A DNA stretch of 64,000 bases from Pseudomonadota bacterium (GTDB lineage Bacteria > Bdellovibrionota > Bdellovibrionia > Bdellovibrionales > JACTMU01): assembly GCA_014584465.1 (NCBI GenBank), contig JACTMU010000083.1, forward strand, positions 1 through 64,000, written 5' to 3'. Position 1 is the first letter of the stretch. The number at the start of each line of letters is the position of its first letter. The notes beneath the pieces are model-generated. The model worked only from the letters and a program-made list of their open reading frames with translations. It did no database searches and had not been told where the DNA came from. Shown here piece after piece: positions 42,104-50,925 of the stretch. Made by a program: the position numbers and the translations under genes.

Positions 42104-42679
42104 ATGCGATATCTGATTTGTTTTCTATTTTTCGTAGGTTCAATGCAAGCACAATCCTCGGTGGAGGAGGCAGCAGATGAAGTCAAAGAGTTTTCGGTGG
42201 AATCGGAGGTTGAAAACATCGAGTCCATTGCCGATCAAGATGCTGAAGAAAATATAAGTAAAGAGATCCACCAATTGCAGAGTGAGAAGAGGGATCTTAA
42301 GAAGAAGTTGGGAAAGGTTCGCTCGCAAAGGGCACAAACGCTTAAGAGGTTGGACCGCCTCTCAGCGATCAATCAGAAGCTGGCAAAGCTTCTCGATCGT
42401 CTTGAAAAGGAGATCGGTCAGATTGAAAAAAGACAGGCTCACATAGACCAACAGAATGAACAGCTGATTCGAAAAATAAGAGGTGTTGAATCGAAAGTTC
42501 TTTCCAACAAGGCAAAGATCAAGAGTGAAAAAAAGAGATTGGCGAAGAGCTTAAGTCGTCAAAAGAGACTTTCAAAGCGCTATAATGAAGCTGTGCGCGA
42601 GCAGTCTCGCACAAAAGAGACCTTAAGAGGTCTGAAAGAACGACCAAATACGGACACTTCAAAGATCATTCAACTTTGA
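42104..42679 (+). CDS. exported coiled-coil protein
   Basis: ATG at 42104 follows GGGGG and starts a signal peptide (MRYLICFLFFVGSMQA). An acidic segment (~20-60) precedes a long Lys/Arg/Glu/Gln-rich coiled coil of ~120 residues with regular heptads (LQSEKRDLKKKLGKVRSQRA, LDRLEKEIGQIEKRQ). No catalytic domain is seen. It resembles the coiled-coil part of EnvC/FlaA-type or other envelope scaffold proteins, without a specific match. A sigma-54-like promoter lies upstream and the gene appears monocistronic. Confidence 0.75.
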   Translation: MRYLICFLFFVGSMQAQSSVEEAADEVKEFSVESEVENIESIADQDAEENISKEIHQLQSEKRDLKKKLGKVRSQRAQTLKRLDRLSAINQKLAKLLDRLEKEIGQIEKRQAHIDQQNEQLIRKIRGVESKVLSNKAKIKSEKKRLAKSLSRQKRLSKRYNEAVREQSRTKETLRGLKERPNTDTSKIIQL

Positions 42680-42888
42680 TTTATAGTCCATTCGAAAAAT
42701 TCTACGACACGCACTGTTTGGACTTTAGGCGCGGGAGCGGCTTTGAATGGTCCTTCGGTGGAAATCCTCTTGAAGAGAGGGTCTGAATGTTGCCAAAGTC
42801 CCATCAAAAACTATAGAATGGAAGTGAATAAGGAATATTTAAATAAGGCTTCGGAGTGGGTTCTTCTGATTCAAAAAGACAATATGAT

Positions 42889-44232
42889 ATGGGAATTCTT
42901 TCTTCAGAGGAGAAGTTGGTCCGTCGGATTCAGGATGTCTGCATGGAGTTTGACTACTCTGCTCAGACATGGAAGAACATTGATGAATTCATGGAGTCAG
43001 AGTCAGAGTGTCGTCTGGTCCTATTTCAGCTAGCAGATAGCAGCGACAAGCAAGAGCTTTCAAAACAAGCATTGGAAATGGCTCAAGTGATCTCCCAACA
43101 AACCTCAGGAGCCTATCTCATTGCCATTACGAATAAGTCTCTGCCCCGAGATGATATGGTTTTTTTGAGGAAATCAGGTCTGGACATCGTGGCAAATCTT
43201 GAGGATTTCTTTGAAACAAGTAAGCTTGAATTTATTGCAACACAAGTGTTGAGAGCAACCTACGTCCCCATTAAAGAATCAGATCTTATCCCGGGCGTAC
43301 CCATTGCATTTGATCTCTTTCACCTGATGCCGATGAGCAACAAATTTCTCCGAATAGTACGATCAGGTGGCACTGTCTCCGATTCTAAATTGCAAAAGAT
43401 GAGAGAGATTGGTGAGTTCTATATTTTTCGTGGGGATCTTGAAAACTATTCGAGATATATTGCAAAATTCAGTGACAGCAGCACCAAAGAGGGAGCTTTG
43501 AGAGCCTGTCGTGGAAAGTTTATGGAATTTTACAAGAAGTTTACCGATCTCGTTGGCATTTTGACTGATCCGAGTCAGTTCATCTCCTACGAAGCTGGCC
43601 GAAAGCTTCTTGAAGATTGTAATGCGATGGTTAAGGACTTAGCCGAAAGCCTGGGAAAGATTGGTGTTGGTGATGTGTGGGATGTGATCAACAACTCTGT
43701 GATCGGTGACTTTGGTTCTCTTGAGCGTTCAACAGCCATTGCGGCCTATGTGGCCTACTTTGGAATGAAAATGAGATACCATGATATAGAGAATGTGATC
43801 TTTGCAGCGCTCATTTGTGACCTTGGATTGATCTATTTACCTCCTCAGGTTACTAAGAAGATACGGCATAATCAGGTTGATGAATTTAATGCCGAGGAAC
43901 TGGACTATTATCGAAGATATCCCTTCAAGAGTCTTGATGTAATCCTGCGCCAGAAACTTCCAGTAAGTCCCGAGATTAAAGACATTGTAATGAAGTGTCA
44001 TGAAAAGTCGGACGGGAGTGGATTTCCATCTGGGTTGTCCAGTAGCGGGATTAGCAAAGCCAGTCAACTGTTGGGATTTTGTTGGTCCTTTGACCAGAAG
44101 ACCATTCTTCGTATGGGAAAAAAGAGACTCAATCGTGAAGTCGCGCTTAAGGAAATTATTGCTGAGGAGTTATCATCTCTTAAATCCTTTACCCCTGCAT
44201 TTCTTTTGGAGTTCAAACGCCATTTTGGCTAA
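42889..44232 (+). CDS. pseudo-receiver/degenerate HD-GYP protein
   Basis: The N-terminus (MGILSSEEKLVRRIQDVC, then CRLVLFQLAD) is receiver-like but lacks the phosphoacceptor Asp pattern. The C-terminal domain is HD-GYP-like: CHEKSDGSGFPSGL corresponds to the HHExxDGxGYP region. The HD motif itself (normally HDIGK) reads CDLGL, so the first metal histidine is replaced by Cys. Catalysis of c-di-GMP hydrolysis is therefore doubtful, and a binding or scaffold role is more likely. The start is uncertain: ATG 42889 fits the receiver-like opening, and GTG 42856 is an alternative. It precedes the che cluster by 212 bp. Confidence 0.75.
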   Translation: MGILSSEEKLVRRIQDVCMEFDYSAQTWKNIDEFMESESECRLVLFQLADSSDKQELSKQALEMAQVISQQTSGAYLIAITNKSLPRDDMVFLRKSGLDIVANLEDFFETSKLEFIATQVLRATYVPIKESDLIPGVPIAFDLFHLMPMSNKFLRIVRSGGTVSDSKLQKMREIGEFYIFRGDLENYSRYIAKFSDSSTKEGALRACRGKFMEFYKKFTDLVGILTDPSQFISYEAGRKLLEDCNAMVKDLAESLGKIGVGDVWDVINNSVIGDFGSLERSTAIAAYVAYFGMKMRYHDIENVIFAALICDLGLIYLPPQVTKKIRHNQVDEFNAEELDYYRRYPFKSLDVILRQKLPVSPEIKDIVMKCHEKSDGSGFPSGLSSSGISKASQLLGFCWSFDQKTILRMGKKRLNREVALKEIIAEELSSLKSFTPAFLLEFKRHFG

Positions 44233-44399
44233 TGCGAGGATCATTCTGTGATGGATCTCCGTACTGTGGTAAGAATATGTCTAGGCGAATCGACTTCGAG
44301 AATCTAGGAAAGTATTAGAAAATATTAATAGTTTTTCAAGGCAATTTAGGACGTTGGACGAATTGCAGTAAGTTGTTTGGTCCCATATGATTGAGAAGT

Positions 44400-44425
44400 A
44401 GGTCCTTAGGGTCTTAAAGGGACCT
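44400..44425 (+). promoter_or_regulatory. leader hairpin upstream of the hybrid cheA gene
   Basis: AGGTCC (44400-44405) pairs with GGACCT (44420-44425), with a nested CCTTA/TAAAGG-like pairing. It ends 19 bp before the GTG start, and only a mixed T/G run follows. It may influence translation initiation. Confidence 0.35.
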
Positions 44426-44444
44426 TTGTGTTTAATATCAAAAA

Positions 44445-47105
44445 GTGGGGTATATTTTGTCACAGGAGAGCGCCAATTCGGGGTTACTCAAAGAGTTCCT
44501 ATTGGAATCCTTTGAGGGACTTTCAACCATAACAGAGTTGCTCCCCAAGCTTGAGAAGAGCCCTCAAGATGAGGAGATTATTAATTCCATTTATCGAGCT
44601 GTGCATACACTAAAGGGAGCAGCATGCTTTCTTCATTTTGCCAAGCTTCAGGAATTAACGCATGCAGCAGAGAATCTTCTGGAGCTCATAAAAAAGAAGA
44701 AGCTGATGATTGTGCCAGATGTGATTGACACACTTCTTAGTTTCTCAGATCTGGTTGGATTGATTCTTTCAAGCATTGAGTCAACATCTAGCGAGGGAGC
44801 CTCCAATGTCGAAGATGTGGTGAAGCGAATCAACGACATTGCAATTGGCAAGATTTCAGGAGTCGATTCATCTTCAACTCATGCGCCTGAACCAGCTGAA
44901 AGAGAGCCGGTTGTGAATCATGAAGTTTCCCCTGCTGCCCAGAAAGAATGGGGGGTCCAGGGCCAAGATGATGGAATGCCCGAGAAGTTTGGAGAGGATG
45001 GGTCGATACAGGCAGGTTCTGGAGATCAAAGTGACACTCCTGACAGAAAGAAGAGCGTTTCGGACTCTGTGGTGCGTGTAAATGTGAACTTGTTAGACAA
45101 GATGATGAATGTTGTGGGCGAACTTGTCTTGAATCGAAATCAGATCATTCAGTTTGCGACGAAATTTGACAACCCTGAACTCAATCGACTTGCAAGCCAG
45201 CTCAATCTGATCACCTCTGAACTTCAAACAGACATTATGACCACGCGCATGCAACCCATCGGAGCTGTTCTCAACAAGTTTGAAAGAATCGTAAGGGATA
45301 TGGCCCGGGAATCTGGTAAACGTATAAATATAAGGATCGAAGGAAAGGAGACGGAACTAGATAAGACACTTCTTGAGGCCGTCAAGGATCCATTAACACA
45401 TCTCATTCGAAATGCCGTTGATCATGGTTTGGAAACACCAGATCAACGAGAAAAGTCTGGAAAGTCAAAAGAGGGTCTACTCAGTATTCGAGCCTATCAT
45501 GAGGGTGGGCAAGTGACGGTTGAAATTCAGGACGATGGACGAGGATTGCAAAGGGAGAAGATTCTCAACAAGGCCATTAAAAATAATCTTATCAGTGCGG
45601 AAAGCGCGCGTCAGATGAGCGAAAAGCAGATCAATGATCTGATCTTCCTACCAGGCTTTTCCACGGCCGAAAAGGTAACAAATCTCTCTGGCCGCGGAGT
45701 GGGAATGGATGTTGTTCGAACGAACATTGAACGAATCGGTGGTGTCGTGGATGTCTCATCCAAAGAGGGCCATGGAACGACTTTTAAATTAAGAGTACCT
45801 CTGACATTGGCAATTGTACCCGCTTTACTTATAGGTGATGACAATGAATATTTTGCTATCCCGCAGGTGAGTTTGGTTGAGCTTGTCCTTTTAGAAGGCG
45901 AGAGATTGAGTGAATTGGAATCGATTCAGGGTGCTGAGTTCTTTCGGCTGAGAGGTGAACTCGTTCCGATTGTTCGTCTTAGGAACATCTTAAACGGTGT
46001 TCGCACCCACGTAAACAGTGAGATACCAGATCAAAGTTTGAACATCCTAGTTCTGAACGCTGATGGTAGAGTCTTTGGACTGATTGTCGATGCAATTGAA
46101 GACACTCAGGAGATTGTCGTGAAACCACTGAAGCTCCTAAAATCTCTTTCAATATATGCGGGTGCAACCATCATGGGAGACGGTCGAGTTGCATTGATTT
46201 TAGATCCGACAGGTATAGCAAGTTGGTCTCAGCTTGCTCAGTCCAAGGAAGATGTCGAGGTGGTCACAGAGACGCAAGCGCAAGATTATCAGGAATTGTT
46301 GTTGTTTCGACTCTTGGATCGATGTGTCTATGGTATACCACTTTGTCTGATCAATCGCCTTGAGGAGATCAAGCGAGATCAGATTGAATATGTGGGTCGG
46401 CGAATGGTTCTTCGCTACCGAGGTCATGTCATGCCACTGATTGATCTTAATGAAAAGTTCCATATTGGAAAGACGAATCTCGAAAGGGACCGAGTTCCTC
46501 TCTTGGTTTTGTACCTAAATCATCACTACTTCGGACTTCTTGTGGACGAAATTAGCGACATTACATCGAGCGAGATGGAAATTCAAGCTCTTGTTAAAGA
46601 ACAAGAAGGAATCATGGGTTCACTCTTTGTTGGTGAGCGTACGGTCACAGTAATCGATACATTTAAGATCATTGACTGTTGTGAGGCAGATGATTCAAAA
46701 AGTGTCATCGATAAGGATCTTGTTGTGAAAGCGAAGAACAAGGTCGTATTGGTGGTGGAGGATAGCCCTCTATTTAGAAAAATGAGTATTGATGTACTTG
46801 AAGGCCAGGGGTACGGAGTTCTAGCTGCCCATGATGGAGAAGAGGCTCTTGCAATGCTGAATCAAGAAAAGGTTGATCTTGTTCTTACAGATGTTGAGAT
46901 GCCAAAACTTGATGGGTTTGGTCTTGCAAAGTCGATCAAAGATGACAAGAGATTTGAGAAGCTACCGATGATTGCATTGACAAGTCGCTATTCGGAAAGT
47001 GATCGAGCCATGGGAAAGAAGCTCGGCTTTGTTGATTATCTAGAAAAATTCAAACGAGAAGAGATTGTCGCGTCGGTCAACCGAACTCTTCTGAAGGCAT
47101 CGTAG
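44445..47105 (+). CDS. cheA: CheA-type hybrid histidine kinase (Hpt-CheA-CheW-CheW-REC)
   Basis: CheA autophosphorylates on its Hpt histidine and passes phosphate to CheY/CheB. The Hpt domain has H54 in AVHTLKGAACFLHF. The dimerisation region (LLDKMMNVVGELVLNRNQII) and ATPase follow (HLIRNAVDHGLET, DDGRGL, GFSTAEKVTNLSGRGVGMDV). A first CheW domain (~410-540), a second CheW-like domain (~605-745) and a C-terminal receiver (VVLVVEDSPLF, VLTDVEMPKLDG) complete it. All kinase boxes are intact. Two CheW modules plus a receiver are an expanded architecture. GTG at 44445 is the longest sensible start, with TTG at 44457 an alternative. cheW follows by 14 bp. Confidence 0.92.
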   Translation: MGYILSQESANSGLLKEFLLESFEGLSTITELLPKLEKSPQDEEIINSIYRAVHTLKGAACFLHFAKLQELTHAAENLLELIKKKKLMIVPDVIDTLLSFSDLVGLILSSIESTSSEGASNVEDVVKRINDIAIGKISGVDSSSTHAPEPAEREPVVNHEVSPAAQKEWGVQGQDDGMPEKFGEDGSIQAGSGDQSDTPDRKKSVSDSVVRVNVNLLDKMMNVVGELVLNRNQIIQFATKFDNPELNRLASQLNLITSELQTDIMTTRMQPIGAVLNKFERIVRDMARESGKRINIRIEGKETELDKTLLEAVKDPLTHLIRNAVDHGLETPDQREKSGKSKEGLLSIRAYHEGGQVTVEIQDDGRGLQREKILNKAIKNNLISAESARQMSEKQINDLIFLPGFSTAEKVTNLSGRGVGMDVVRTNIERIGGVVDVSSKEGHGTTFKLRVPLTLAIVPALLIGDDNEYFAIPQVSLVELVLLEGERLSELESIQGAEFFRLRGELVPIVRLRNILNGVRTHVNSEIPDQSLNILVLNADGRVFGLIVDAIEDTQEIVVKPLKLLKSLSIYAGATIMGDGRVALILDPTGIASWSQLAQSKEDVEVVTETQAQDYQELLLFRLLDRCVYGIPLCLINRLEEIKRDQIEYVGRRMVLRYRGHVMPLIDLNEKFHIGKTNLERDRVPLLVLYLNHHYFGLLVDEISDITSSEMEIQALVKEQEGIMGSLFVGERTVTVIDTFKIIDCCEADDSKSVIDKDLVVKAKNKVVLVVEDSPLFRKMSIDVLEGQGYGVLAAHDGEEALAMLNQEKVDLVLTDVEMPKLDGFGLAKSIKDDKRFEKLPMIALTSRYSESDRAMGKKLGFVDYLEKFKREEIVASVNRTLLKAS

Positions 47106-47119
47106 GAGGTGAACTGATT

Positions 47120-47590
47120 ATGGGTTTAGAAGCACACCAAACCGAGGGATTGTCCAAAGGAACAGAGACGCGTCAGTACTGTGGATTTACAATAGGTAAG
47201 GATCTCTTTGCCGTACCGGTCTTGGAGGTTCAGGAGGTCATTAAACCTCAAATGATCACAAAGGTTCCGCTATCTAAAGAGGGCGTCTGTGGCCTGATCA
47301 ACTTAAGAGGGCAAATTGTAACTGCCGTGAGTCTTCGAACACTTTTGGGTCTTCCAGCGAGTAAGAATGTAGAGTTTATGAATGTAATTGCTCGCGTAGG
47401 AGACTCTCTTGTTGCTCTGGTTGTGGATCAGATCAGAGACGTGATCAACGTGACCATGGACAGCTACGAGCCTACACCGGACACACTCGTTTCACCCTTA
47501 CGAGACTATGTCTCAGGAGTTCATAAGACCGATGGACGACTCTTGATAGTTCTCGATTTGGACAAGATCGTAAAGTATTTTGACACTTAA
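47120..47590 (+). CDS. cheW: chemotaxis adaptor CheW
   Basis: CheW links chemoreceptors to CheA in the signalling array. The 156-residue product is a single CheW domain: YCGFTIGKDLFAVPVLEVQE, VPLSKEGVCGLINLRGQIVT and VALVVDQIRDVINV. It is preceded by GGAGGTGA and follows the hybrid cheA directly. No additional domain is present. Confidence 0.94.
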   Translation: MGLEAHQTEGLSKGTETRQYCGFTIGKDLFAVPVLEVQEVIKPQMITKVPLSKEGVCGLINLRGQIVTAVSLRTLLGLPASKNVEFMNVIARVGDSLVALVVDQIRDVINVTMDSYEPTPDTLVSPLRDYVSGVHKTDGRLLIVLDLDKIVKYFDT

Positions 47591-47620
47591 GTATAGATTG
47601 GTTGTCGTGATGGAGCCTGA

Positions 47621-48673
47621 ATGAAAGTATTTATCGTAGATGACTCGATAGTCTATAGAAATGGCGTGACCCGAGCGTTGGAAACTGAATCTGACTTAGA
47701 GGTCGTTGGAACTGCTGCAAATGGTGAGATTGCTCTAAAAAAACTCTCTGAAATCTCCGTCGATTTGGTTATTGTGGACATGGAGATGCCTGTCATGGGT
47801 GGTTTGAGCTTCATCAAGGAGTTTCGAAAGACCAATAAGACGACCTCCATCCTTACATTTTCATCTCTCACCCAAACAGGTGCTTCCATCACAATGGAAG
47901 CGTTGCTCGCAGGGGCCAATGATTTCATTCCAAAGTCGTTTGAGTCAGGTCCAACGATGGGGTCCGTAGAGGCTCTCAGAAATCACTTGTTGCCAAGAGT
48001 TCGTGCATTTCAACAAAGAAGATCGGGCGCAAGTCTCATCTCCGATGAAGAAAAACGTGTAGGTCGAAAGAAGCCTAAGAAGAAACTATTTCGTTTTCCT
48101 CCAAAGATTGTTTGCATTGGAAGTTCCACAGGAGGTCCTGAGGCTTTAACAAGATTTTGTAGGAATATGCCTTCTGGTTTCATGATTCCAATTGTCATTG
48201 TTCAACACATGCCTCCCATTTTCACAGATCAGTTGGCCCAAACGCTGAATAAGATTGCACCCTTCAAAGTGAAGGAAGCGCAAGACAAAGAGCCGATTGA
48301 AAAGGGAATTTGTTACATTGCTCCTGGTGACTACCACATGACCATTGGTGGGACCGACCTAAACCCTACCGTTTCATTAAATAAAGGGGAGAGGGTCAAC
48401 TTCGTTCGGCCGTCGGTGGACATTTTATTTTCATCCGTTGCAAAAGTCTTCAAAGAACGATCGCTTGCGATCATTCTTACTGGAATGGGCGAAGATGGCT
48501 GTAGTGGATGTCGAGATTTAAAGAAATATGAGGTCCCAATCCTTATACAAGATGAGATCACTTCGACGGTTTGGGGGATGCCAGGTGCAGTCTATAGAGC
48601 AGGGCTCTATGATGGAATTCTTCCTGTTGAAGATATAGCTACAATGTTTTCCGAAATTAGGGAGGTCGCATGA
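47621..48673 (+). CDS. cheB: protein-glutamate methylesterase CheB
   Basis: CheB removes methyl groups from receptor glutamates after phosphorylation of its receiver. The receiver domain has VDDSIVYRN and D53 in VIVDMEMPVMGG. After a basic linker, the methylesterase domain contains CIGSSTGGPEAL with the nucleophile Ser, IVQHMPPIFT with His, and ILTGMGEDGCSGC with Asp. The triad is complete. It overlaps the next gene by 4 bp (ATGA). Its presence implies methylated receptors encoded elsewhere, since none is in the window. Confidence 0.95.
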   Translation: MKVFIVDDSIVYRNGVTRALETESDLEVVGTAANGEIALKKLSEISVDLVIVDMEMPVMGGLSFIKEFRKTNKTTSILTFSSLTQTGASITMEALLAGANDFIPKSFESGPTMGSVEALRNHLLPRVRAFQQRRSGASLISDEEKRVGRKKPKKKLFRFPPKIVCIGSSTGGPEALTRFCRNMPSGFMIPIVIVQHMPPIFTDQLAQTLNKIAPFKVKEAQDKEPIEKGICYIAPGDYHMTIGGTDLNPTVSLNKGERVNFVRPSVDILFSSVAKVFKERSLAIILTGMGEDGCSGCRDLKKYEVPILIQDEITSTVWGMPGAVYRAGLYDGILPVEDIATMFSEIREVA

Positions 48674-49035
48674 AGATCTTAATCGTGGACGATTCGAAGT
48701 ACATCCGAGCCCTTGTGGTGTCCATGTTAGAAAAACTTGGAATACAAAGTGACACTGCAGTGGATGGACGTGACGGAGTCGAAAAGATCAAGAGGTGTGA
48801 CGGTCAGTTTGATCTCGTGCTTTTGGATTGGAACATGCCAGAGCTGGACGGCATTGGTTTTCTTGAGACCATCAAGAAAGACAAGATCAGTGCCCCACCT
48901 GTGGTGATGATGACCACAGAGGATGAACCAGAGAAGATTCAAAGAGCGCTTGAGTACGGAGTCGTGGAGTACATTATCAAACCATTCACGGAAGACATCC
49001 TTGATGGAAAAATCAAGCTTGCACTTGGAGCGTAG
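48670..49035 (+). CDS. cheY: CheY-like single-domain response regulator
   Basis: A stand-alone receiver of 121 residues: acidic pocket IVDDSKYIR, phosphoacceptor D53 in LLDWNMPELDG, the conserved Thr in MMTTEDEPEK, and the Lys in YIIKPF. There is no output domain. Translation is coupled to cheB by a 4-bp overlap, and cheR follows 4 bp later. It could signal to a motor or act as a phosphate sink; a second CheY is encoded at 50501. Confidence 0.93.
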   Translation: MKILIVDDSKYIRALVVSMLEKLGIQSDTAVDGRDGVEKIKRCDGQFDLVLLDWNMPELDGIGFLETIKKDKISAPPVVMMTTEDEPEKIQRALEYGVVEYIIKPFTEDILDGKIKLALGA

Positions 49036-49039
49036 ATAG

Positions 49040-49882
49040 ATGGCCATTCGCCCTGAAATCTACAAATTTTTTGCAGATTATGTTTTTCGACACACCGGGA
49101 TCTACTATCCTGAGCAAAATTACTATCAATTGGATGCACGACTGTCTGAACTTGCAAATCACTTTTGTTTCGATGACGTCGAGAAAGTCTATCAGGGCTA
49201 CGCAACCAATGTAACTCCTCAGATGCATCAGCTCCTAATTGACATTGCAACCAACAATGAAACAAGTTTTTTCCGAGACCAATCTCCCTACAAAGCTCTG
49301 GTGAACATAGTCAGGCAGATGTATGTGGAACCAAAGACAAATTTGACAATTTGGTCCGCAGCCTGCAGCGGAGGTCAAGAGCCCTACAGCATCGTAATGA
49401 CTCTCTGCGAGGCAGGGTTCGATATGATCAGCGGACGGATTTCGATCTTTGCAACAGACCTAAGTCAGAGGATTCTCGCAAAGGCAGCGGCAGGTACGTA
49501 CAATCAGCTCGAGGTTCAAAGAGGGCTCTCAATTCAGATGCTGATGAAGTACTTTGAGCAGAAAGAAAAAAAGATGTGGCAAATCAAAGATGCTTACCGT
49601 AACGCCGTAAAATTTGGGACATTTAATCTCCTCTCAGACATCTATCCGAGGGAGCGGTATGATATCATTTTTTGTAGGAATGTTCTTATCTATCAGACGG
49701 TTCAAAATAAGGAGAAGATTTTGAACTCGCTTTACGACGCTATTGCTCCGGGTGGTTGCGTGATTCTTGGAAATGCCGAAAACATCATGACGGTTGAGAC
49801 CAAGTTTGTTCCCTCAGTAGAAGAGAAGTGTACCATTTTTTGGAAGAAGGGGAGTTTAAGCCATTTGAAGAAAACATCCTAA
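49040..49882 (+). CDS. cheR: chemotaxis protein methyltransferase CheR
   Basis: CheR uses S-adenosylmethionine to methylate receptor glutamates. The 280-residue protein has the N-terminal helical domain with NNETSFFRD, the SAM-binding motif IWSAACSGGQEPYSI, ISIFATDLSQRIL, and the late motif YDIIFCRNVLIYQ. All parts are present and the length is standard. It is 4 bp after cheY in the same run of genes. Confidence 0.95.
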   Translation: MAIRPEIYKFFADYVFRHTGIYYPEQNYYQLDARLSELANHFCFDDVEKVYQGYATNVTPQMHQLLIDIATNNETSFFRDQSPYKALVNIVRQMYVEPKTNLTIWSAACSGGQEPYSIVMTLCEAGFDMISGRISIFATDLSQRILAKAAAGTYNQLEVQRGLSIQMLMKYFEQKEKKMWQIKDAYRNAVKFGTFNLLSDIYPRERYDIIFCRNVLIYQTVQNKEKILNSLYDAIAPGGCVILGNAENIMTVETKFVPSVEEKCTIFWKKGSLSHLKKTS

Positions 49883-49969
49883 CTTTGGACCAAATGGTGA
49901 TTTTAATCTTCATTTTCCAAAAAGTATCATATAGATTTAAGGAACACATTATGAATTATGGAGCAGCGA

Positions 49970-50458
49970 ATGAGTGAAAAACAGGGAAATCCACTACTGG
50001 ACAAGAAGGTCATTAATGCATTTGTTGATGGAGTTAAGGAAGTTTTGACTCAGATGGCGGGAACCGAAGTGACGCTTCTAAAGCCTTCTGTTGTTGAGAA
50101 ATTTCAGAGCAAAGGTGATGTGGCTGGAATGATCGGAATGTTGGCGGGTTCGATGAAGGGAACGATCACAATCAGTTTTGAAAAGGGAGCTGCATTTGAA
50201 GTCATTGAAAACATGTTGGGCGAGAAACATGAGGATCTCAATGATGAGGTTTCAGATGCCGTAGGAGAACTGACCAACATGATCTATGGGAACGCCAAAA
50301 CTACATTGAATAAGTTGGGATATGGTTTTGAGATGGCCATTCCCACGATCATTATGGGGCCGTACAAGATTACAAGTTATCATAACGGAGCAACATTGGT
50401 CGTTCCATTTCAAATCAGCAGAGGAAATCTGTTTGTTGAGATTACTGTCGAAGCATAG
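49970..50458 (+). CDS. cheX: CheX-like CheY-P phosphatase
   Basis: The CheX/CheC/FliY phosphatase motif E-x-x-N is visible in VGELTNMIYGNAKTTLNKLG, and SMKGTITISFEKGAA and SYHNGATLVVPFQI match CheX strands. ATG at 49970 is chosen because GGAG lies 6 bp upstream; ATG at 49958 is also in frame. A CheX next to two CheY genes suggests active dephosphorylation of one of them. An intergenic gap of 87 bp suggests a separate promoter. Confidence 0.88.
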   Translation: MSEKQGNPLLDKKVINAFVDGVKEVLTQMAGTEVTLLKPSVVEKFQSKGDVAGMIGMLAGSMKGTITISFEKGAAFEVIENMLGEKHEDLNDEVSDAVGELTNMIYGNAKTTLNKLGYGFEMAIPTIIMGPYKITSYHNGATLVVPFQISRGNLFVEITVEA

Positions 50459-50500
50459 AAGTTTAAATGATTAAAACGTGATTTAAGAGGAGAGTGCAAA

Positions 50501-50905
50501 ATGTTTCAGCCAGAAACCAAATTTCTAATTGTGGATGACTTTGGAACGATGAGAAAGATTGTTCGAAAAGTTCTTTCTGAGATTGGATTTAAAAATGTTG
50601 AGGAGGCAGATGATGGAAACACGGCACTTCCTAAACTTAAACAGGGTTCGGAATCTGGGGCCCCATTTAATTTCGTGATCAGCGATTGGAATATGCCTGG
50701 GATGAGCGGACTTGAACTCCTAAAGGCCTGTCGGGCAGATGATAAGCTTAAACACCTTCCCTTTGTCATGGTGACCGCGGAGAGTGAGCAGAGCAATCTT
50801 GTTGCCGCAATTCAGGCTGGTGTCACAGACTATGTCGTAAAACCATTTAATGCTGCTACCCTCAAGGAAAAGATTGAGAACGCGTACAAGAAGACTCAGA
50901 AATAG
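50501..50905 (+). CDS. cheY: CheY-like response regulator, close to classical motor CheY
   Basis: The 134-residue receiver [20 protein letters not shown], with D62 in [12 protein letters not shown], then [13 protein letters not shown] and YVVKPF, is strikingly similar to the enterobacterial CheY that binds the flagellar switch. AGAGGAG precedes the ATG. It sits between cheX and the second hybrid kinase. Being so classical, it may be the output that reaches the motor. Confidence 0.94.
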   Translation: MFQPETKFLIVDDFGTMRKIVRKVLSEIGFKNVEEADDGNTALPKLKQGSESGAPFNFVISDWNMPGMSGLELLKACRADDKLKHLPFVMVTAESEQSNLVAAIQAGVTDYVVKPFNAATLKEKIENAYKKTQK

Positions 50906-50925
50906 AATTTTCTAGAAAGGGTAAT

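Noticed and set aside
42743-43033. 96-codon open frame ahead of the degenerate HD-GYP gene, possibly a frameshifted N-terminus.
   Set aside because: Its second half overlaps clearly coding receiver-like sequence in another frame; the HD-GYP protein has a sensible start of its own.
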